Shown: in pieces, positions 31,879-40,466 of the stretch
How the letters are laid out: every line of letters starts with the position of its first letter
How positions within the stretch are numbered: the first letter of the stretch is position 1
From: Bacillus sp. DNRA2
GTDB taxonomy: Bacteria; Bacillota; Bacilli; Bacillales; Cytobacillaceae
Assembly (NCBI RefSeq): GCF_012843265.1
Contig: NZ_JABAIT010000001.1
Coordinates: forward strand, 1-64,000
DNA length: 64,000 nt
Direction: 5' to 3'
Position numbers and translations under genes: made by a program
Notes under the pieces: model-generated
Database searches by the model: none
Seen by the model: only the letters and a program-made list of their open reading frames with translations
What the model was told of the DNA's origin: nothing

Positions 31879-33023
31879 CCTATTCAAGCTATCGGGTAAA
31901 AGTTCCAGGTAAGCTATTAATCGCCGGTGATTACGCAGTCCTTGAACCTAAGCAACAGGCAATTGTCGCTGCTGTTGATCGTTATCTCTCCGCTTATATC
32001 GAACCAAGTAAACAGAATCAGGTTTCACTGCCGCAGTTGGGACTTCATTCTGTGGCATGGAAAATCAATAATCGGGTTGTTCAGTTTAACAGAGCTGATG
32101 CCCGCTTGAAATATATTCAAAATGCCATTGAGGTGGCACATCAGTTTTTGCAGGAACAAGACATTTCAGTTCAACCGTTTCATTTATCGATTAAAAGTGA
32201 ACTGAATGACCCAGCTACCGGGCGAAAATATGGTTTAGGCTCCAGTGCTGCTGTGGTAGTAGCAGTCATTTCAGCCATGCTTGTTTTATATAGTCCTAGA
32301 AACTCACAACCGACGCTCGAACAAATTTTTAAATTATCAGCCATTGCACATTTGCGGACGCAAAAAAATGGCTCGGGCGTAGATATTGCTGCTTCAACAT
32401 ACGGTGGTTGGATTTGTTACACCGCGTATCAACCCAAATGGGTTCTGGCCCAATCCCAAGAGGTTGATCAATTAAGTGATTTAATTAATAAAACTTGGCC
32501 CGGTTTATCGATTAGCCCGATCCAGCCACCAGCCCAATTAAGATTGTGTGTTGGCTGGACTGCAGAAGAAGCGTCTACAGCCCCGTTAATTAACGAGTTT
32601 AAAAAATTTCAAGTTTGGAATAAAACGGCTTATGCTCGTTTTCTGGCGGAAAGCTCGCAGGCAGTGACCTCCTTGATTAATAGTTTTCATGAAGGAGATA
32701 GCCTTGGAGCGATTTCGAGTTTAACGCAAAATCGTAAAGCGTTGTTGATGCTTAGTGAGGAAGCCGGAATATCAATTGAAACAGCAAAACTCAAAGCTTT
32801 ATGCCAGATGGCCGAGGAGACTGGCAGCGGAAAATCGTCCGGTGCTGGCGCTGGTGATTGCGGCATTGCTTTTGTGCTGGGTGAAGCAGACCAAGTTGAA
32901 GAGCTCCACCGCTTATGGAAAACTGCCGGAATCACACCCTTGAAAATAACAGTATCACCAGCTGGAGCAACAGTAACCGAATACAACTGTGAAGCCTCAC
33001 TAAAAGAATACATGAGCTCCTAA
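31875..33023 (+). CDS. mvaK2: phosphomevalonate kinase
   Basis: A GHMP kinase of 382 residues that phosphorylates mevalonate 5-phosphate. Motifs: KVPGKLLIAGDYAVLEP, YGLGSSAAVVVAVISA, GSGVDIAASTYGGW and GKSSGAGAGDCGIAF. The start overlaps the mvaD stop (ATGA at 31875-31878) and AGAGGTG lies upstream. It completes the lower mevalonate pathway. HMG-CoA synthase, HMG-CoA reductase and IPP isomerase genes are not in the window. Confidence 0.92.
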   Translation: MTYSSYRVKVPGKLLIAGDYAVLEPKQQAIVAAVDRYLSAYIEPSKQNQVSLPQLGLHSVAWKINNRVVQFNRADARLKYIQNAIEVAHQFLQEQDISVQPFHLSIKSELNDPATGRKYGLGSSAAVVVAVISAMLVLYSPRNSQPTLEQIFKLSAIAHLRTQKNGSGVDIAASTYGGWICYTAYQPKWVLAQSQEVDQLSDLINKTWPGLSISPIQPPAQLRLCVGWTAEEASTAPLINEFKKFQVWNKTAYARFLAESSQAVTSLINSFHEGDSLGAISSLTQNRKALLMLSEEAGISIETAKLKALCQMAEETGSGKSSGAGAGDCGIAFVLGEADQVEELHRLWKTAGITPLKITVSPAGATVTEYNCEASLKEYMSS

Positions 33024-33046
33024 ATCGGTGCTAACCGGTGCCAACC

Positions 33047-33076
33047 GGTGCCAGGCACCACCCGAATTTTGTCGAA
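33047..33076 (+). repeat. REP-like repeat, copy 11 (palindromic tip, CCACCC type)
   Basis: GGTGCCAGGCACC plus ACCCGAATTTTGTCGAA, 23 bases after the mevalonate operon. It is preceded by partial units GGTGCT and GGTGCC. Confidence 0.9.
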
Positions 33077-33108
33077 ATATATGATTCCTAATCAGGAGAG
33101 GGGTTAAT

Positions 33109-35466
33109 ATGCCAACAACGTATGTAAATTCTCTAAAGAAAAATAGCACGAAAAATGGTTTTATCAAATCTGTTTGTATTGCCACATTACTAGTTGTGTT
33201 CACAGTTTTATTAGTAGGAGGCTTTTGGATATTTAAGAATCAAGCGCCCAGACCGCTCGTAGTCAATCAGGCTGGCGATGTCCTATTTACAAAAAGTTCG
33301 ATTAAAGGAGGACAAGCCGTTTTTCAAAAATATGCGCTGATGGATTATGGTAGTGTCTTAGGCAACGGTTCATATATGGGCCCGGATTATACAGCGGAAG
33401 CTTTGAAAATATATACGCAAGGAATGCAAGATTACTATGCGCAACAAGAAGCAGGAAAGCTGTTTCATGACCTTACCGAGGCTAAGCAAACGGTTATTCG
33501 AGATAGAGTAACTAAGGAAATCCGTAAAAATCGCTATAACGAAGAAACGGATACGCTTGTATTAACAAATGCTCAAGTTCACGGATTAGAACAAGTGCGC
33601 AAGCACTATTATCATGTGTTCACAGAGGGTGATGGCTGGGGTATACAAGCTAATCTGATTCAGGAGAAGGATTTACCTGCGAAAAATCGTGCTTGGGTGG
33701 ATAAGGGTGATCAAATCAATCAGGTAGCCGACTTCTTTTTCTGGACAGCCTGGTTATCCAGTACAAATCGCCCAAATGACACGATTTCCTTCACGAATAA
33801 TTGGCCTTACTTTGAGGATGCTGGTAACGTTCTGACCTATTCCTCTATTTTTTGGAGTGGGGCTAGTATAACAATTTTAGCCCTATTTATGGCCATCATT
33901 TTATTTTTATTTTACCGGTACCACTTAGGAATGAAGGAAGCATATACACCTGGGAATTTCCCGAAAATCAATTTGCATTCGATTCCGGTCACTTTGTCAC
34001 AGGTTAAAGCCGGTAAGTACTTTGTAATTGTCTCGATTCTCTTTTTTATTCAAGTAATGTTTGGCGCCCTCTTAGCTCATTACTATACAGAACCTGATAG
34101 TTTCTTTGGAATTAAGTGGATCGCAGACCTGTTACCATTCAGCATCTCAAAAGGAATGCACCTCCAGCTCGCCATTTTCTGGATCGCGACTGCTTGGCTT
34201 GGTTTAGGGATTTATGTAGCACCGCTTGTGGGTGGACGTGAACCTAAGCATCAAGGTTTGCTTGTTGATATTTTATTCTGGGCATTGGTGGTATTAGTAT
34301 TTGGCAGTATGCTTGGCCAATGGTTAGGTGTTAAAGGATACCTCGGCAATGGCTGGTTCATGTTTGGTCACCAAGGCTGGGAGTATTTAGAGTTAGGTAG
34401 ATTCTGGCAATATATTCTTGCCATCGGAATGATCATTTGGTTATTTATAGTGTTTAGAGGAATCAAAAGGGCGCTTAAGCGTGAGGATGATAAAGGCGGT
34501 CTTGTTCATCTTTTATTTTATGCATCCATTGCGGTTCCGCTCTTTTATGGTTTTGCCTTTTTCATTCAACCTGACACAAGCTATACGATGGCCGATTACT
34601 GGCGTTGGTGGATTGTCCACCTATGGGTTGAAGGAATCTTTGAAGTCTTTGCCGTTGTGATCATCGGTTTCTTGTTAGTTCATATGAATCTCGTGACGAA
34701 AAGCTCAACGACAAAAGCATTATATTTCCAGATTACGATTTTACTAGGTAGTGGGGTTATTGGTATTGGCCACCATTATTACTATAATGGCGCGGCGGAA
34801 ATATGGATTGCATTAGGGTCCGTTTTTTCAGCACTTGAGATTATCCCACTTACATTATTAATTTTAGAAGCTTATGAACAATATAAAATGCTACGTGATG
34901 GTGGGGTGGACTTCCCATACAAATCAACATTCTGGTTCCTGATTTCAACCGCATTATGGAATTTAATTGGGGCGGGTGTATTAGGATTCCTCATTAATCT
35001 ACCAGCCGTCAATTACTTTGAGCATGGGCAGCAGTTAACACCAGCACACGGGCATGCTTCGATGATGGGCGTTTATGGAATGTTTGCGATTGCTTTACTA
35101 TTGTTCGCCTTAAGAAATATTGTTAATCCAAAGGTTTGGAATGATAGATTATTAAAATTTGTCTGCTGGATGTTAAATATTGGACTAGCGGGGATGGTCT
35201 TTATTACGTTGTTACCAATCGGCTTAGTGCAGTTGAAGCTTGCGTATGATCAGGGATATTGGGCATCGCGTGATCCAAATATTTTCTTTAGCGAAAAATT
35301 GGTCCAGAATTTACTCTTGTTCCGAGCAGTACCTGACACCATTTTCTTAATAGGTGTTGTTGGTTTAGTTTTCTTTTGCATAAAATCTTTCTTGCATATT
35401 CGTAAACCCACTCATGGTGAAAATGAACCATTGCCAGTAAAAGATTTAACGATAAGTGAAGATTAA
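33109..35466 (+). CDS. norB: quinol-dependent nitric oxide reductase, large subunit (qNor)
   Basis: The 785-residue membrane enzyme reduces two NO to N2O using quinol. After the first helix (residues 19-40) comes the ~200-residue extracytoplasmic domain of the quinol-type enzyme (GGQAVFQKYALMDYGSVLGNG; DGWGIQANLI), then twelve to thirteen helices of the heme-copper oxidase fold. Helices with metal ligands are visible: KGMHLQLAIFW, WIVHLWVEGIFEVF (His, Glu) and GHHYYYNG (His pair), then AHGHASMMGVYG. GGAGAGGGG precedes the ATG. The fnr-like gene at 26522 is the plausible regulator, but I see no FNR box in the 85-bp upstream spacer. Confidence 0.93.
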   Translation: MPTTYVNSLKKNSTKNGFIKSVCIATLLVVFTVLLVGGFWIFKNQAPRPLVVNQAGDVLFTKSSIKGGQAVFQKYALMDYGSVLGNGSYMGPDYTAEALKIYTQGMQDYYAQQEAGKLFHDLTEAKQTVIRDRVTKEIRKNRYNEETDTLVLTNAQVHGLEQVRKHYYHVFTEGDGWGIQANLIQEKDLPAKNRAWVDKGDQINQVADFFFWTAWLSSTNRPNDTISFTNNWPYFEDAGNVLTYSSIFWSGASITILALFMAIILFLFYRYHLGMKEAYTPGNFPKINLHSIPVTLSQVKAGKYFVIVSILFFIQVMFGALLAHYYTEPDSFFGIKWIADLLPFSISKGMHLQLAIFWIATAWLGLGIYVAPLVGGREPKHQGLLVDILFWALVVLVFGSMLGQWLGVKGYLGNGWFMFGHQGWEYLELGRFWQYILAIGMIIWLFIVFRGIKRALKREDDKGGLVHLLFYASIAVPLFYGFAFFIQPDTSYTMADYWRWWIVHLWVEGIFEVFAVVIIGFLLVHMNLVTKSSTTKALYFQITILLGSGVIGIGHHYYYNGAAEIWIALGSVFSALEIIPLTLLILEAYEQYKMLRDGGVDFPYKSTFWFLISTALWNLIGAGVLGFLINLPAVNYFEHGQQLTPAHGHASMMGVYGMFAIALLLFALRNIVNPKVWNDRLLKFVCWMLNIGLAGMVFITLLPIGLVQLKLAYDQGYWASRDPNIFFSEKLVQNLLLFRAVPDTIFLIGVVGLVFFCIKSFLHIRKPTHGENEPLPVKDLTISED

Positions 35467-35492
35467 ATCGTATTAAAGGAGCGGGAAAATGA

Positions 35493-35948
35493 ATGGATAT
35501 CATCATTATTTATACGAGTATGACCGGGACCACGGAACAAATGGCCAATATCATTGCCGAGGAGTTAATGAAGGTAGACAAGCGCGTGGTTTTAAAAGAT
35601 TCAATCGAGGTCCAAGCGGAGGAATTGATTTCTTACGACATGATCCTCATCGGCAGCTATACGTGGGGAGATGGAGAGCTACCTGACGAATTGGTCGATT
35701 TTTATGACGAATTGCGCCACACGGATTTAACTGGAAAGATATTTGCGATATTCGGCGCTGGCGATTCTTCCTATACTCACTTTGCTAAGGCAGTTGATAT
35801 TCTGGAGGAAACGGTAAAGGGACAAGGCGGCCGAATCCTCGTTGACGGATTAAAAACGGATCGGGAATCAGAAGACAATCTTAACGAAAGTTGTCGCCTG
35901 TATTGTAAAAAATTAACACAAGCGTTGGAGCTTGTGTGGGCACACTAA
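35493..35948 (+). CDS. flavodoxin
   Basis: A 151-residue FMN electron-transfer protein. The phosphate loop IIYTSMTGTTEQMA (residues 5-18) and the FMN-binding loops GSYTWGDGELP (about 54-64) and FGAGDSSYTHFA (about 90-101) are intact; this is a short-chain flavodoxin of usual length. AAAGGAG lies upstream. It follows the NO reductase gene by 26 bases and may serve in the same operon. Confidence 0.9.
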   Translation: MDIIIIYTSMTGTTEQMANIIAEELMKVDKRVVLKDSIEVQAEELISYDMILIGSYTWGDGELPDELVDFYDELRHTDLTGKIFAIFGAGDSSYTHFAKAVDILEETVKGQGGRILVDGLKTDRESEDNLNESCRLYCKKLTQALELVWAH

Positions 35949-36736
35949 CCCAATCAAACCCTGCTGCTGCAAAGCTAATTGAGGAGTACATTGAGTGTGG
36001 TTTTTATCAGGAGCTGAAAAGCTTAACTCAGGAAAAGGATTGCTTAAATAAATTGATTTGTGATTACCTCATTTCGTACGAGTGGAAAAGACATGAAATT
36101 GGCAATCATCTTGTCGCAAAATTTATCCCAAAACAAATTTATGACTACGATTATCCTGGGCTAAATGAATTTTTGTATGACCGGGGGTTACTGCAGAAGT
36201 TGACTAAACTTACAAGCACGAATCTTAACAAAGACCGTGCGCTGTTGGAAATGTTTGCACCATACAGTGAGCCCCCAGCCTTTTTCATAAAGCCGACGTT
36301 AAACAATGTTGGAAAAGAGCTGGTGAAAATAAATCCACTTGAGGATTTTGCGTTAACTTTAACTTTAGAAGAGGCGTCAAAACGTAAACGTGAGAATTTG
36401 CTCCGCTTGAAAGCGGCAAAACATCAGTATGAAATGTTAAAAAAGGCGTTGGGGACCTGTCAGCAACTGTTAGCTGCCGGGAAAATCAACCATAAATATG
36501 GTTCAGTCTCGAGAGTGCAAAAACCGTGTGTTTATCAAACTGACAATGTTACAGATAAGTTGCTGGTTCAGAAGCTAATCCAGTATGGCAAACCGGACAT
36601 GAATAGTGTGATGGAATATGCCGCGAAACAATATTTTTCAAGAAGTGAAATTGAGCCATTTAGAAAATTAACGGATATAAAGTTATCTTTGGTCATCCTT
36701 GATTTAGATGATGAGGCAAAAATGATGAATTTTTAA
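35936..36736 (+). CDS. hypothetical protein, partner of the DnaC-like ATPase
   Basis: A 266-residue soluble, mostly helical protein with several aromatic and charged segments (SYEWKRHEIGNHLVAKFIPK; EEASKRKRENLLRLKAAKHQ). It starts with GTG at 35936 inside the flavodoxin gene (GGAG upstream) and ends 10 bases before the DnaC-like gene. In phages and some Bacilli a DnaD/DnaB-like primosome gene precedes a DnaC-like helicase loader, and the order here fits that. I could not recognise a DnaD domain with confidence. Confidence 0.6.
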   Translation: MGTLTQSNPAAAKLIEEYIECGFYQELKSLTQEKDCLNKLICDYLISYEWKRHEIGNHLVAKFIPKQIYDYDYPGLNEFLYDRGLLQKLTKLTSTNLNKDRALLEMFAPYSEPPAFFIKPTLNNVGKELVKINPLEDFALTLTLEEASKRKRENLLRLKAAKHQYEMLKKALGTCQQLLAAGKINHKYGSVSRVQKPCVYQTDNVTDKLLVQKLIQYGKPDMNSVMEYAAKQYFSRSEIEPFRKLTDIKLSLVILDLDDEAKMMNF

Positions 36737-36746
36737 AGTTGGTGGT

Positions 36747-37586
36747 ATGATGAGGTCTTTTTCTGAAATACTTGGACATAAAGGCATTAGCCTGCAAAGG
36801 GAGATCGTAGCGGTCGTACAGTGTCAGAGCTGTGGGCGGGAACTTAAAACTTATCGAATGCAGCTAATTGGAGGTTCAAAAAAAGGTGAATGGACAACGT
36901 TGACGGAGGAATGCAGTTGTTATTTTTCTAAAGAGGTATTAAGCGATGCACAGCGAAAAAAATTAACCTATTTTAGAGAACGCTCAACTATCAATCAATC
37001 GTTAATTCTAGCGACTTTAGAAAATTATTGTCCCAGCAATCATTCGCAAATTCATGCAGCAAAAATGGCGATTGAATTTATTGAAACTTTGGCACAAAAT
37101 AAACCAGCTCGACTGTTGTATTATGGAAGCACTGGCTTAGGAAAATCCCACTTGGCTGTCGCAATTAGTAAAATTGTCGAAGCGAAGTTAAACAAAACGT
37201 GCCTATTCATTGATGTTCCGAGATTAAAGCAACTGATTAAAGCGTCTTGGCTAAAGGATAGTGACTTTACAGAGTTGGAAATGATGAGGTCAATGGCTGA
37301 AGTGGATATATTAATCCTTGATGACGTTGGAGCAGAAGGTATCACTCCCTGGACGAAGGAATTAATGTTCAGCATTTTAAATTCCAGACTCTCGAAACCT
37401 TTACTAGTGACGACAAATATGGACCTTGAGGAGCTCTACCAGGAATACGGCCCAAAAATTACAGACCGCATAATCGACGGCATGGCCAAACAACAAATAA
37501 TAAACATAAAAGGACAACACAGCTACCGCCTGCTCAAGGTGACAGGCACCACCCGAAGTTTGTCGAATTTTCGAGGCGATAGTTAG
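36747..37586 (+). CDS. DnaC/IstB-like AAA+ ATPase with REP-encoded C-terminus
   Basis: A 279-residue ATPase of the helicase-loader/IstB class. A Cys motif at the N-terminus (CQSCGRE...CSC, about residues 26-58) may bind zinc. Walker A GSTGLGKSH (about 131-139), Walker B ILILDDVGAE (about 193-202) and sensor LLVTTNMD follow. It is unusual in that the last 16 residues, starting VTGTTRSLSNF, are encoded by REP copy 12, read in frame. The natural C-terminus was therefore replaced or extended by the repeat. It forms a pair with the gene before it. No phage structural genes are near. Confidence 0.8.
   Translation: MMRSFSEILGHKGISLQREIVAVVQCQSCGRELKTYRMQLIGGSKKGEWTTLTEECSCYFSKEVLSDAQRKKLTYFRERSTINQSLILATLENYCPSNHSQIHAAKMAIEFIETLAQNKPARLLYYGSTGLGKSHLAVAISKIVEAKLNKTCLFIDVPRLKQLIKASWLKDSDFTELEMMRSMAEVDILILDDVGAEGITPWTKELMFSILNSRLSKPLLVTTNMDLEELYQEYGPKITDRIIDGMAKQQIINIKGQHSYRLLKVTGTTRSLSNFRGDS
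37538..37567 (+). repeat. REP-like repeat, copy 12 (inverted tip, inside a coding end)
   Basis: GGTGACAGGCACC plus ACCCGAAGTTTGTCGAA, followed by TTTTCGAGGCG as in copy 4. It lies within the last codons of the DnaC-like gene. Confidence 0.9.
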
Positions 37587-37598
37587 TAATTAGTATGG

Positions 37599-37631
37599 AA
37601 CACTCTTTCTTTAATGAAAGGGTGTTTTTTT
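37599..37631 (+). terminator. terminator after the DnaC-like gene
   Basis: AACACTCTTTC pairs with GAAAGGGTGTT, then TTTTTT. Confidence 0.85.
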
Positions 37632-37765
37632 CATCTGTGTCCAGTGATATACCGATATAAAGAACAAATCGCGAAAACAGCCTATATAAAGAACGTCTAA
37701 AATATTACAATATTCCGACTTTTTATTTCGGATTAAAAATTAATTATTTAAAGCAAATCATTTCC

Positions 37766-37781
37766 TGTGACATTTATCACA
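37766..37781. promoter_or_regulatory. FNR/CRP-type palindrome
   Basis: TGTGACATTTATCACA, a perfect TGTGA-N6-TCACA site. It lies in a 470-bp spacer that also holds a CCCGcCTAA/TTAGtCGGG hairpin (37787-37815). No clear promoter at the expected distance; possibly a leftover of a lost gene. Confidence 0.5.
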
Positions 37782-37989
37782 TCAAAAGCCCGCCTAATCA
37801 ACTGTTAGTCGGGAAATAATGTGAAAATTGCTTATGTGCTAAGATTTTATGATAATCGACAAAATATTCCGATTTGTGTAAAATGGGTAATGGTTTCCAT
37901 ATGAAATTAATGGGAATTATTGGAGCAACCGAAATAATGCCTAAATAATAATCTGATCAATTAAATAGACAGAGGCCAGTATGCTGAGC

Positions 37990-38022
37990 GACTTTGGAAA
38001 AACCTAAATGCAGTCAAAAGTG
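37990..38022 (+). pseudogene. remnant of a siderophore-binding protein gene
   Basis: ACTTTGGAAAAACCTAAATG and the next 13 bases differ in only two or three places from 1291-1324, which encode LWKNLNAVKSG in the iron lipoprotein. The 45 bases after it show weaker similarity. The rest of the gene is gone. The spacer 37632-38105 holds no intact gene. Confidence 0.6.
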
Positions 38023-38105
38023 GAACTTGGAGACGAAAAATCGCGCATTGCTACGGTGGATTCAAATTTGAATGTTCTGAATAGAACTAGAAAGGCGATG
38101 TTTGA

Positions 38106-38963
38106 GTGAAAAGTATTTATAGGTTTACAAGTTTATTAATTTTATCCGTAACATTAGCGATAGTGGCCAGTGCCTGCTCGCAACAAGCGAAAAAATCAAG
38201 CGGACAAGCAAGTGGAAAGCTTAATGATGATTACCAAGATATAATCCTCCAGTATCTTGAAGCAAAGTATCATGACAAATTTGTGGTTTCTACTATGAGT
38301 AAAGAAGATGGATTTGATGGTAATGAAATAATCGTTGCGGAGTGCTATGATAAAAAATTCCCGAAAATAAAATTCTTAGTTAATTATGATAATGAGTTCA
38401 ACGATATTCATAACAAGAAGGAGATTGATGCCCTACTAAACCGTGCGGCATCTGATAGTAAAAAATCCCTAGATCAGTGGGAGGAAAATGTAGAACCATA
38501 TTTTGAGGATACATATGCAAATGTACTATTTCAAAATCAGCTCAATGAAACGCTTAGAGCAAAAATCAGCCTTGAAACGGATTACCTAATTCAAACGAAA
38601 TTTGAAAATACTACTTATCATTATCAAAGCTTAAGAGAAAGTAGGGGGGATTTAGACAGCTATTTTAATTCGGAAGATAATAGTGTTTATGCCTATCATT
38701 ATTTGTTTGTAAAAGATAACGGCGCTCCTCTTGAAGATCAATTATTACTGTTAAACAAGATAGCCAAAGCGGTATCAGATTCAAGAATAGGTACGCAACA
38801 AATATATGTGTTTTTCCTAAATGAATTCACCCCTAAAGAAATCAAGGATACCTATTATGCAAACTATGAGGACCCTTCAGATTATTACTCTCGACTAGGA
38901 ACCGTGACCTCAAACGCACTCATAACGATTGAAAAAGGAACAGTGACAGACATAAATATCTAG
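38106..38963 (+). CDS. hypothetical lipoprotein
   Basis: The 285-residue protein has a lipoprotein signal (lipobox SAC, Cys24, in TLAIVASACSQQ). The body is acidic, mixed alpha/beta, with many Tyr and Asp (YYANYEDPSDYYSRLG). Start GTG at 38106 with a weak AAAGGCG site. I do not recognise a family. It stands alone before the FHA gene; being secreted, it might belong to the surface signalling locus, but the spacer and truncated REP between them argue for a separate unit. Confidence 0.65.
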   Translation: MKSIYRFTSLLILSVTLAIVASACSQQAKKSSGQASGKLNDDYQDIILQYLEAKYHDKFVVSTMSKEDGFDGNEIIVAECYDKKFPKIKFLVNYDNEFNDIHNKKEIDALLNRAASDSKKSLDQWEENVEPYFEDTYANVLFQNQLNETLRAKISLETDYLIQTKFENTTYHYQSLRESRGDLDSYFNSEDNSVYAYHYLFVKDNGAPLEDQLLLLNKIAKAVSDSRIGTQQIYVFFLNEFTPKEIKDTYYANYEDPSDYYSRLGTVTSNALITIEKGTVTDINI

Positions 38964-38977
38964 TTGGTGCCTTTATG

Positions 38978-38994
38978 GGTGCCAGGCACCACCA
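38978..38994 (+). repeat. REP-like repeat, copy 13 (left half only)
   Basis: GGTGCCAGGCACCACC is followed by unrelated sequence; the CGAATTTTGTCGAA half is missing. GGTGCC also occurs 13 bases upstream. A CATGGGC/GCCCATG hairpin follows at 39103-39122. Confidence 0.7.
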
Positions 38995-39165
38995 GAAAAC
39001 TACGCTGATTTTCTAAGATTTGCAGCTAGCGAGTATAAGAGTGCGCAGTCTAAAGCGGTCAATCGAGCGGATTGGCTGTGAGGCTGGCACGAAAAAAAGA
39101 ACATGGGCTTGCTTGCCCATGGAGTGTAACTTAAAAGAATACTATTTTAATAGCGGGAGATAGTT

Positions 39166-40395
39166 ATGGGACGAACAACGGTGGAACAGAGTACAAACAG
39201 TTATATTGTCACGAATCGATTAGTCCATCCGGAGGTACTGAATGAGCGCGAGCTGAAGTCGCTTGCCGGGAAACTGCTAGAGACTCTTATTCCAGTGAAC
39301 ACTGAAACGACGAAAAAGGGGATTATTTTAAAAAGCGCAATCGTCGACATGATTCCATTGGGGGCTTATTTTAGCGGGATTGTCACGAAGAAAATGTTCT
39401 TAGACGTTGTCATGCAGCTCATTGATATCGTTCAAGATTGCAAAAAGAGCTTCATGAATGAGAACAATCTGATGCTGGATTTTGATTATATCTTCCTTCA
39501 TCCGCGTACAAAGAAACTCAAATGCATTTTCTGGCCGATTGTGAACAATCAAAATCAGCATATAACGTCTGAGTTTTTTAAGGAACTGCCGTTTCGGGTT
39601 GTTTTTACAAAGCATGAAGACCATGGTTATGTTTCGAACTATTTGCAGTTTTTCAATAACCATACACCTTTTTCAATCAACGGCTTTGAAAAATTAATCT
39701 TTGAAATGACAGGCAAAACGGTTGAGGATAAATCCTATTTACCAACTGATTCGGTGCGGTTGGAAACTAGCAAGAATCCATCCAATAAGCTGGCAGGAGA
39801 AAAAGGGAACTCAGGCAATATGGCCTATAATCCGTTTGGCCAGCAAAATCGTGCAACAGGATCAAATCAAGCGCAATTGAGGGCTTGTGCAAACTGCGGC
39901 TGTGCAAATAAGGAAGATGCAAACTTCTGTGTGAGTTGTGGTGCTTCTTTAAAAGCAGAACCTGTGGGAACAAAAGTTGTCCCCGACTTCCAAACTCAAG
40001 AAGGGACAGAAACACAAACCTTTAGTGAAACAACCGTTTTGGGTGCAGATAACTTTGATAATGGGACGACGGTGCTTGGCGCAGACTCATTAGAAGAACC
40101 AAGCTATCCTTATTTAATCAGAGAAAAAAATCAAGAAAAAATCAGTGTGGATAAGCCTTCTTTTCGGATTGGCAAGGAGCGGAGGTATTGTGATTATTTC
40201 ATTGGGGATAACAACGCAGTGAGTCGCAGCCATGCCGATATTCTCACCAAAGCTGGACGTTACTATATTGTTGATAACAACTCGACGAATAAGACGTATG
40301 TCGAAGGCCGCACCGTTCCAGTGCAAAAGGAAGTGGAGATTTTTTCAGGAACAAAGCTCAGACTCGCAAATGAGGACTTTGTTTTTTATATCTAG
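39166..40395 (+). CDS. FHA-domain protein with DUF6382-like N-terminus and zinc ribbon
   Basis: A 409-residue cytoplasmic protein. Residues 1-~190 resemble the DUF6382 domain. A zinc ribbon follows (CANCGCANKEDANFCVSCG, about 244-262), then a linker with two TTVLGAD motifs (about 285-305) and an FHA domain (about 315-408) with SFRIGKERRYCDY, the pThr-binding SRSHADI and NNSTNKTYV. FHA domains bind phosphothreonine. The TTVLGAD motifs match the T-x-V-L repeat of the protein at 43622, so the protein may also be a kinase substrate. GGGAG precedes the ATG. It opens the phospho-signalling locus. Confidence 0.85.
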   Translation: MGRTTVEQSTNSYIVTNRLVHPEVLNERELKSLAGKLLETLIPVNTETTKKGIILKSAIVDMIPLGAYFSGIVTKKMFLDVVMQLIDIVQDCKKSFMNENNLMLDFDYIFLHPRTKKLKCIFWPIVNNQNQHITSEFFKELPFRVVFTKHEDHGYVSNYLQFFNNHTPFSINGFEKLIFEMTGKTVEDKSYLPTDSVRLETSKNPSNKLAGEKGNSGNMAYNPFGQQNRATGSNQAQLRACANCGCANKEDANFCVSCGASLKAEPVGTKVVPDFQTQEGTETQTFSETTVLGADNFDNGTTVLGADSLEEPSYPYLIREKNQEKISVDKPSFRIGKERRYCDYFIGDNNAVSRSHADILTKAGRYYIVDNNSTNKTYVEGRTVPVQKEVEIFSGTKLRLANEDFVFYI

Positions 40396-40466
40396 GTAGT
40401 GGCTATTGCGTTGAGGGCAATCTAATGTGCTCTACGAGCCAAAACGCGAGTTAAAAAGAGTGAGAG

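Noticed and set aside
33024-33108. FNR box in front of the NO reductase gene
   Set aside because: The 85-bp spacer contains only the REP copy and a ribosome site; no TTGAT or TGTGA palindrome is present.
37851-37872. ATCGACAAAATATTCCG as a minus-strand REP copy
   Set aside because: It matches only the tail half, lacks the hairpin tip, and is within chance in A/T-rich DNA.
38106-38963. Assignment of the lipoprotein to the FHA/kinase operon
   Set aside because: A 200-bp spacer with a truncated REP and a hairpin separates them, and no shared motif was found.
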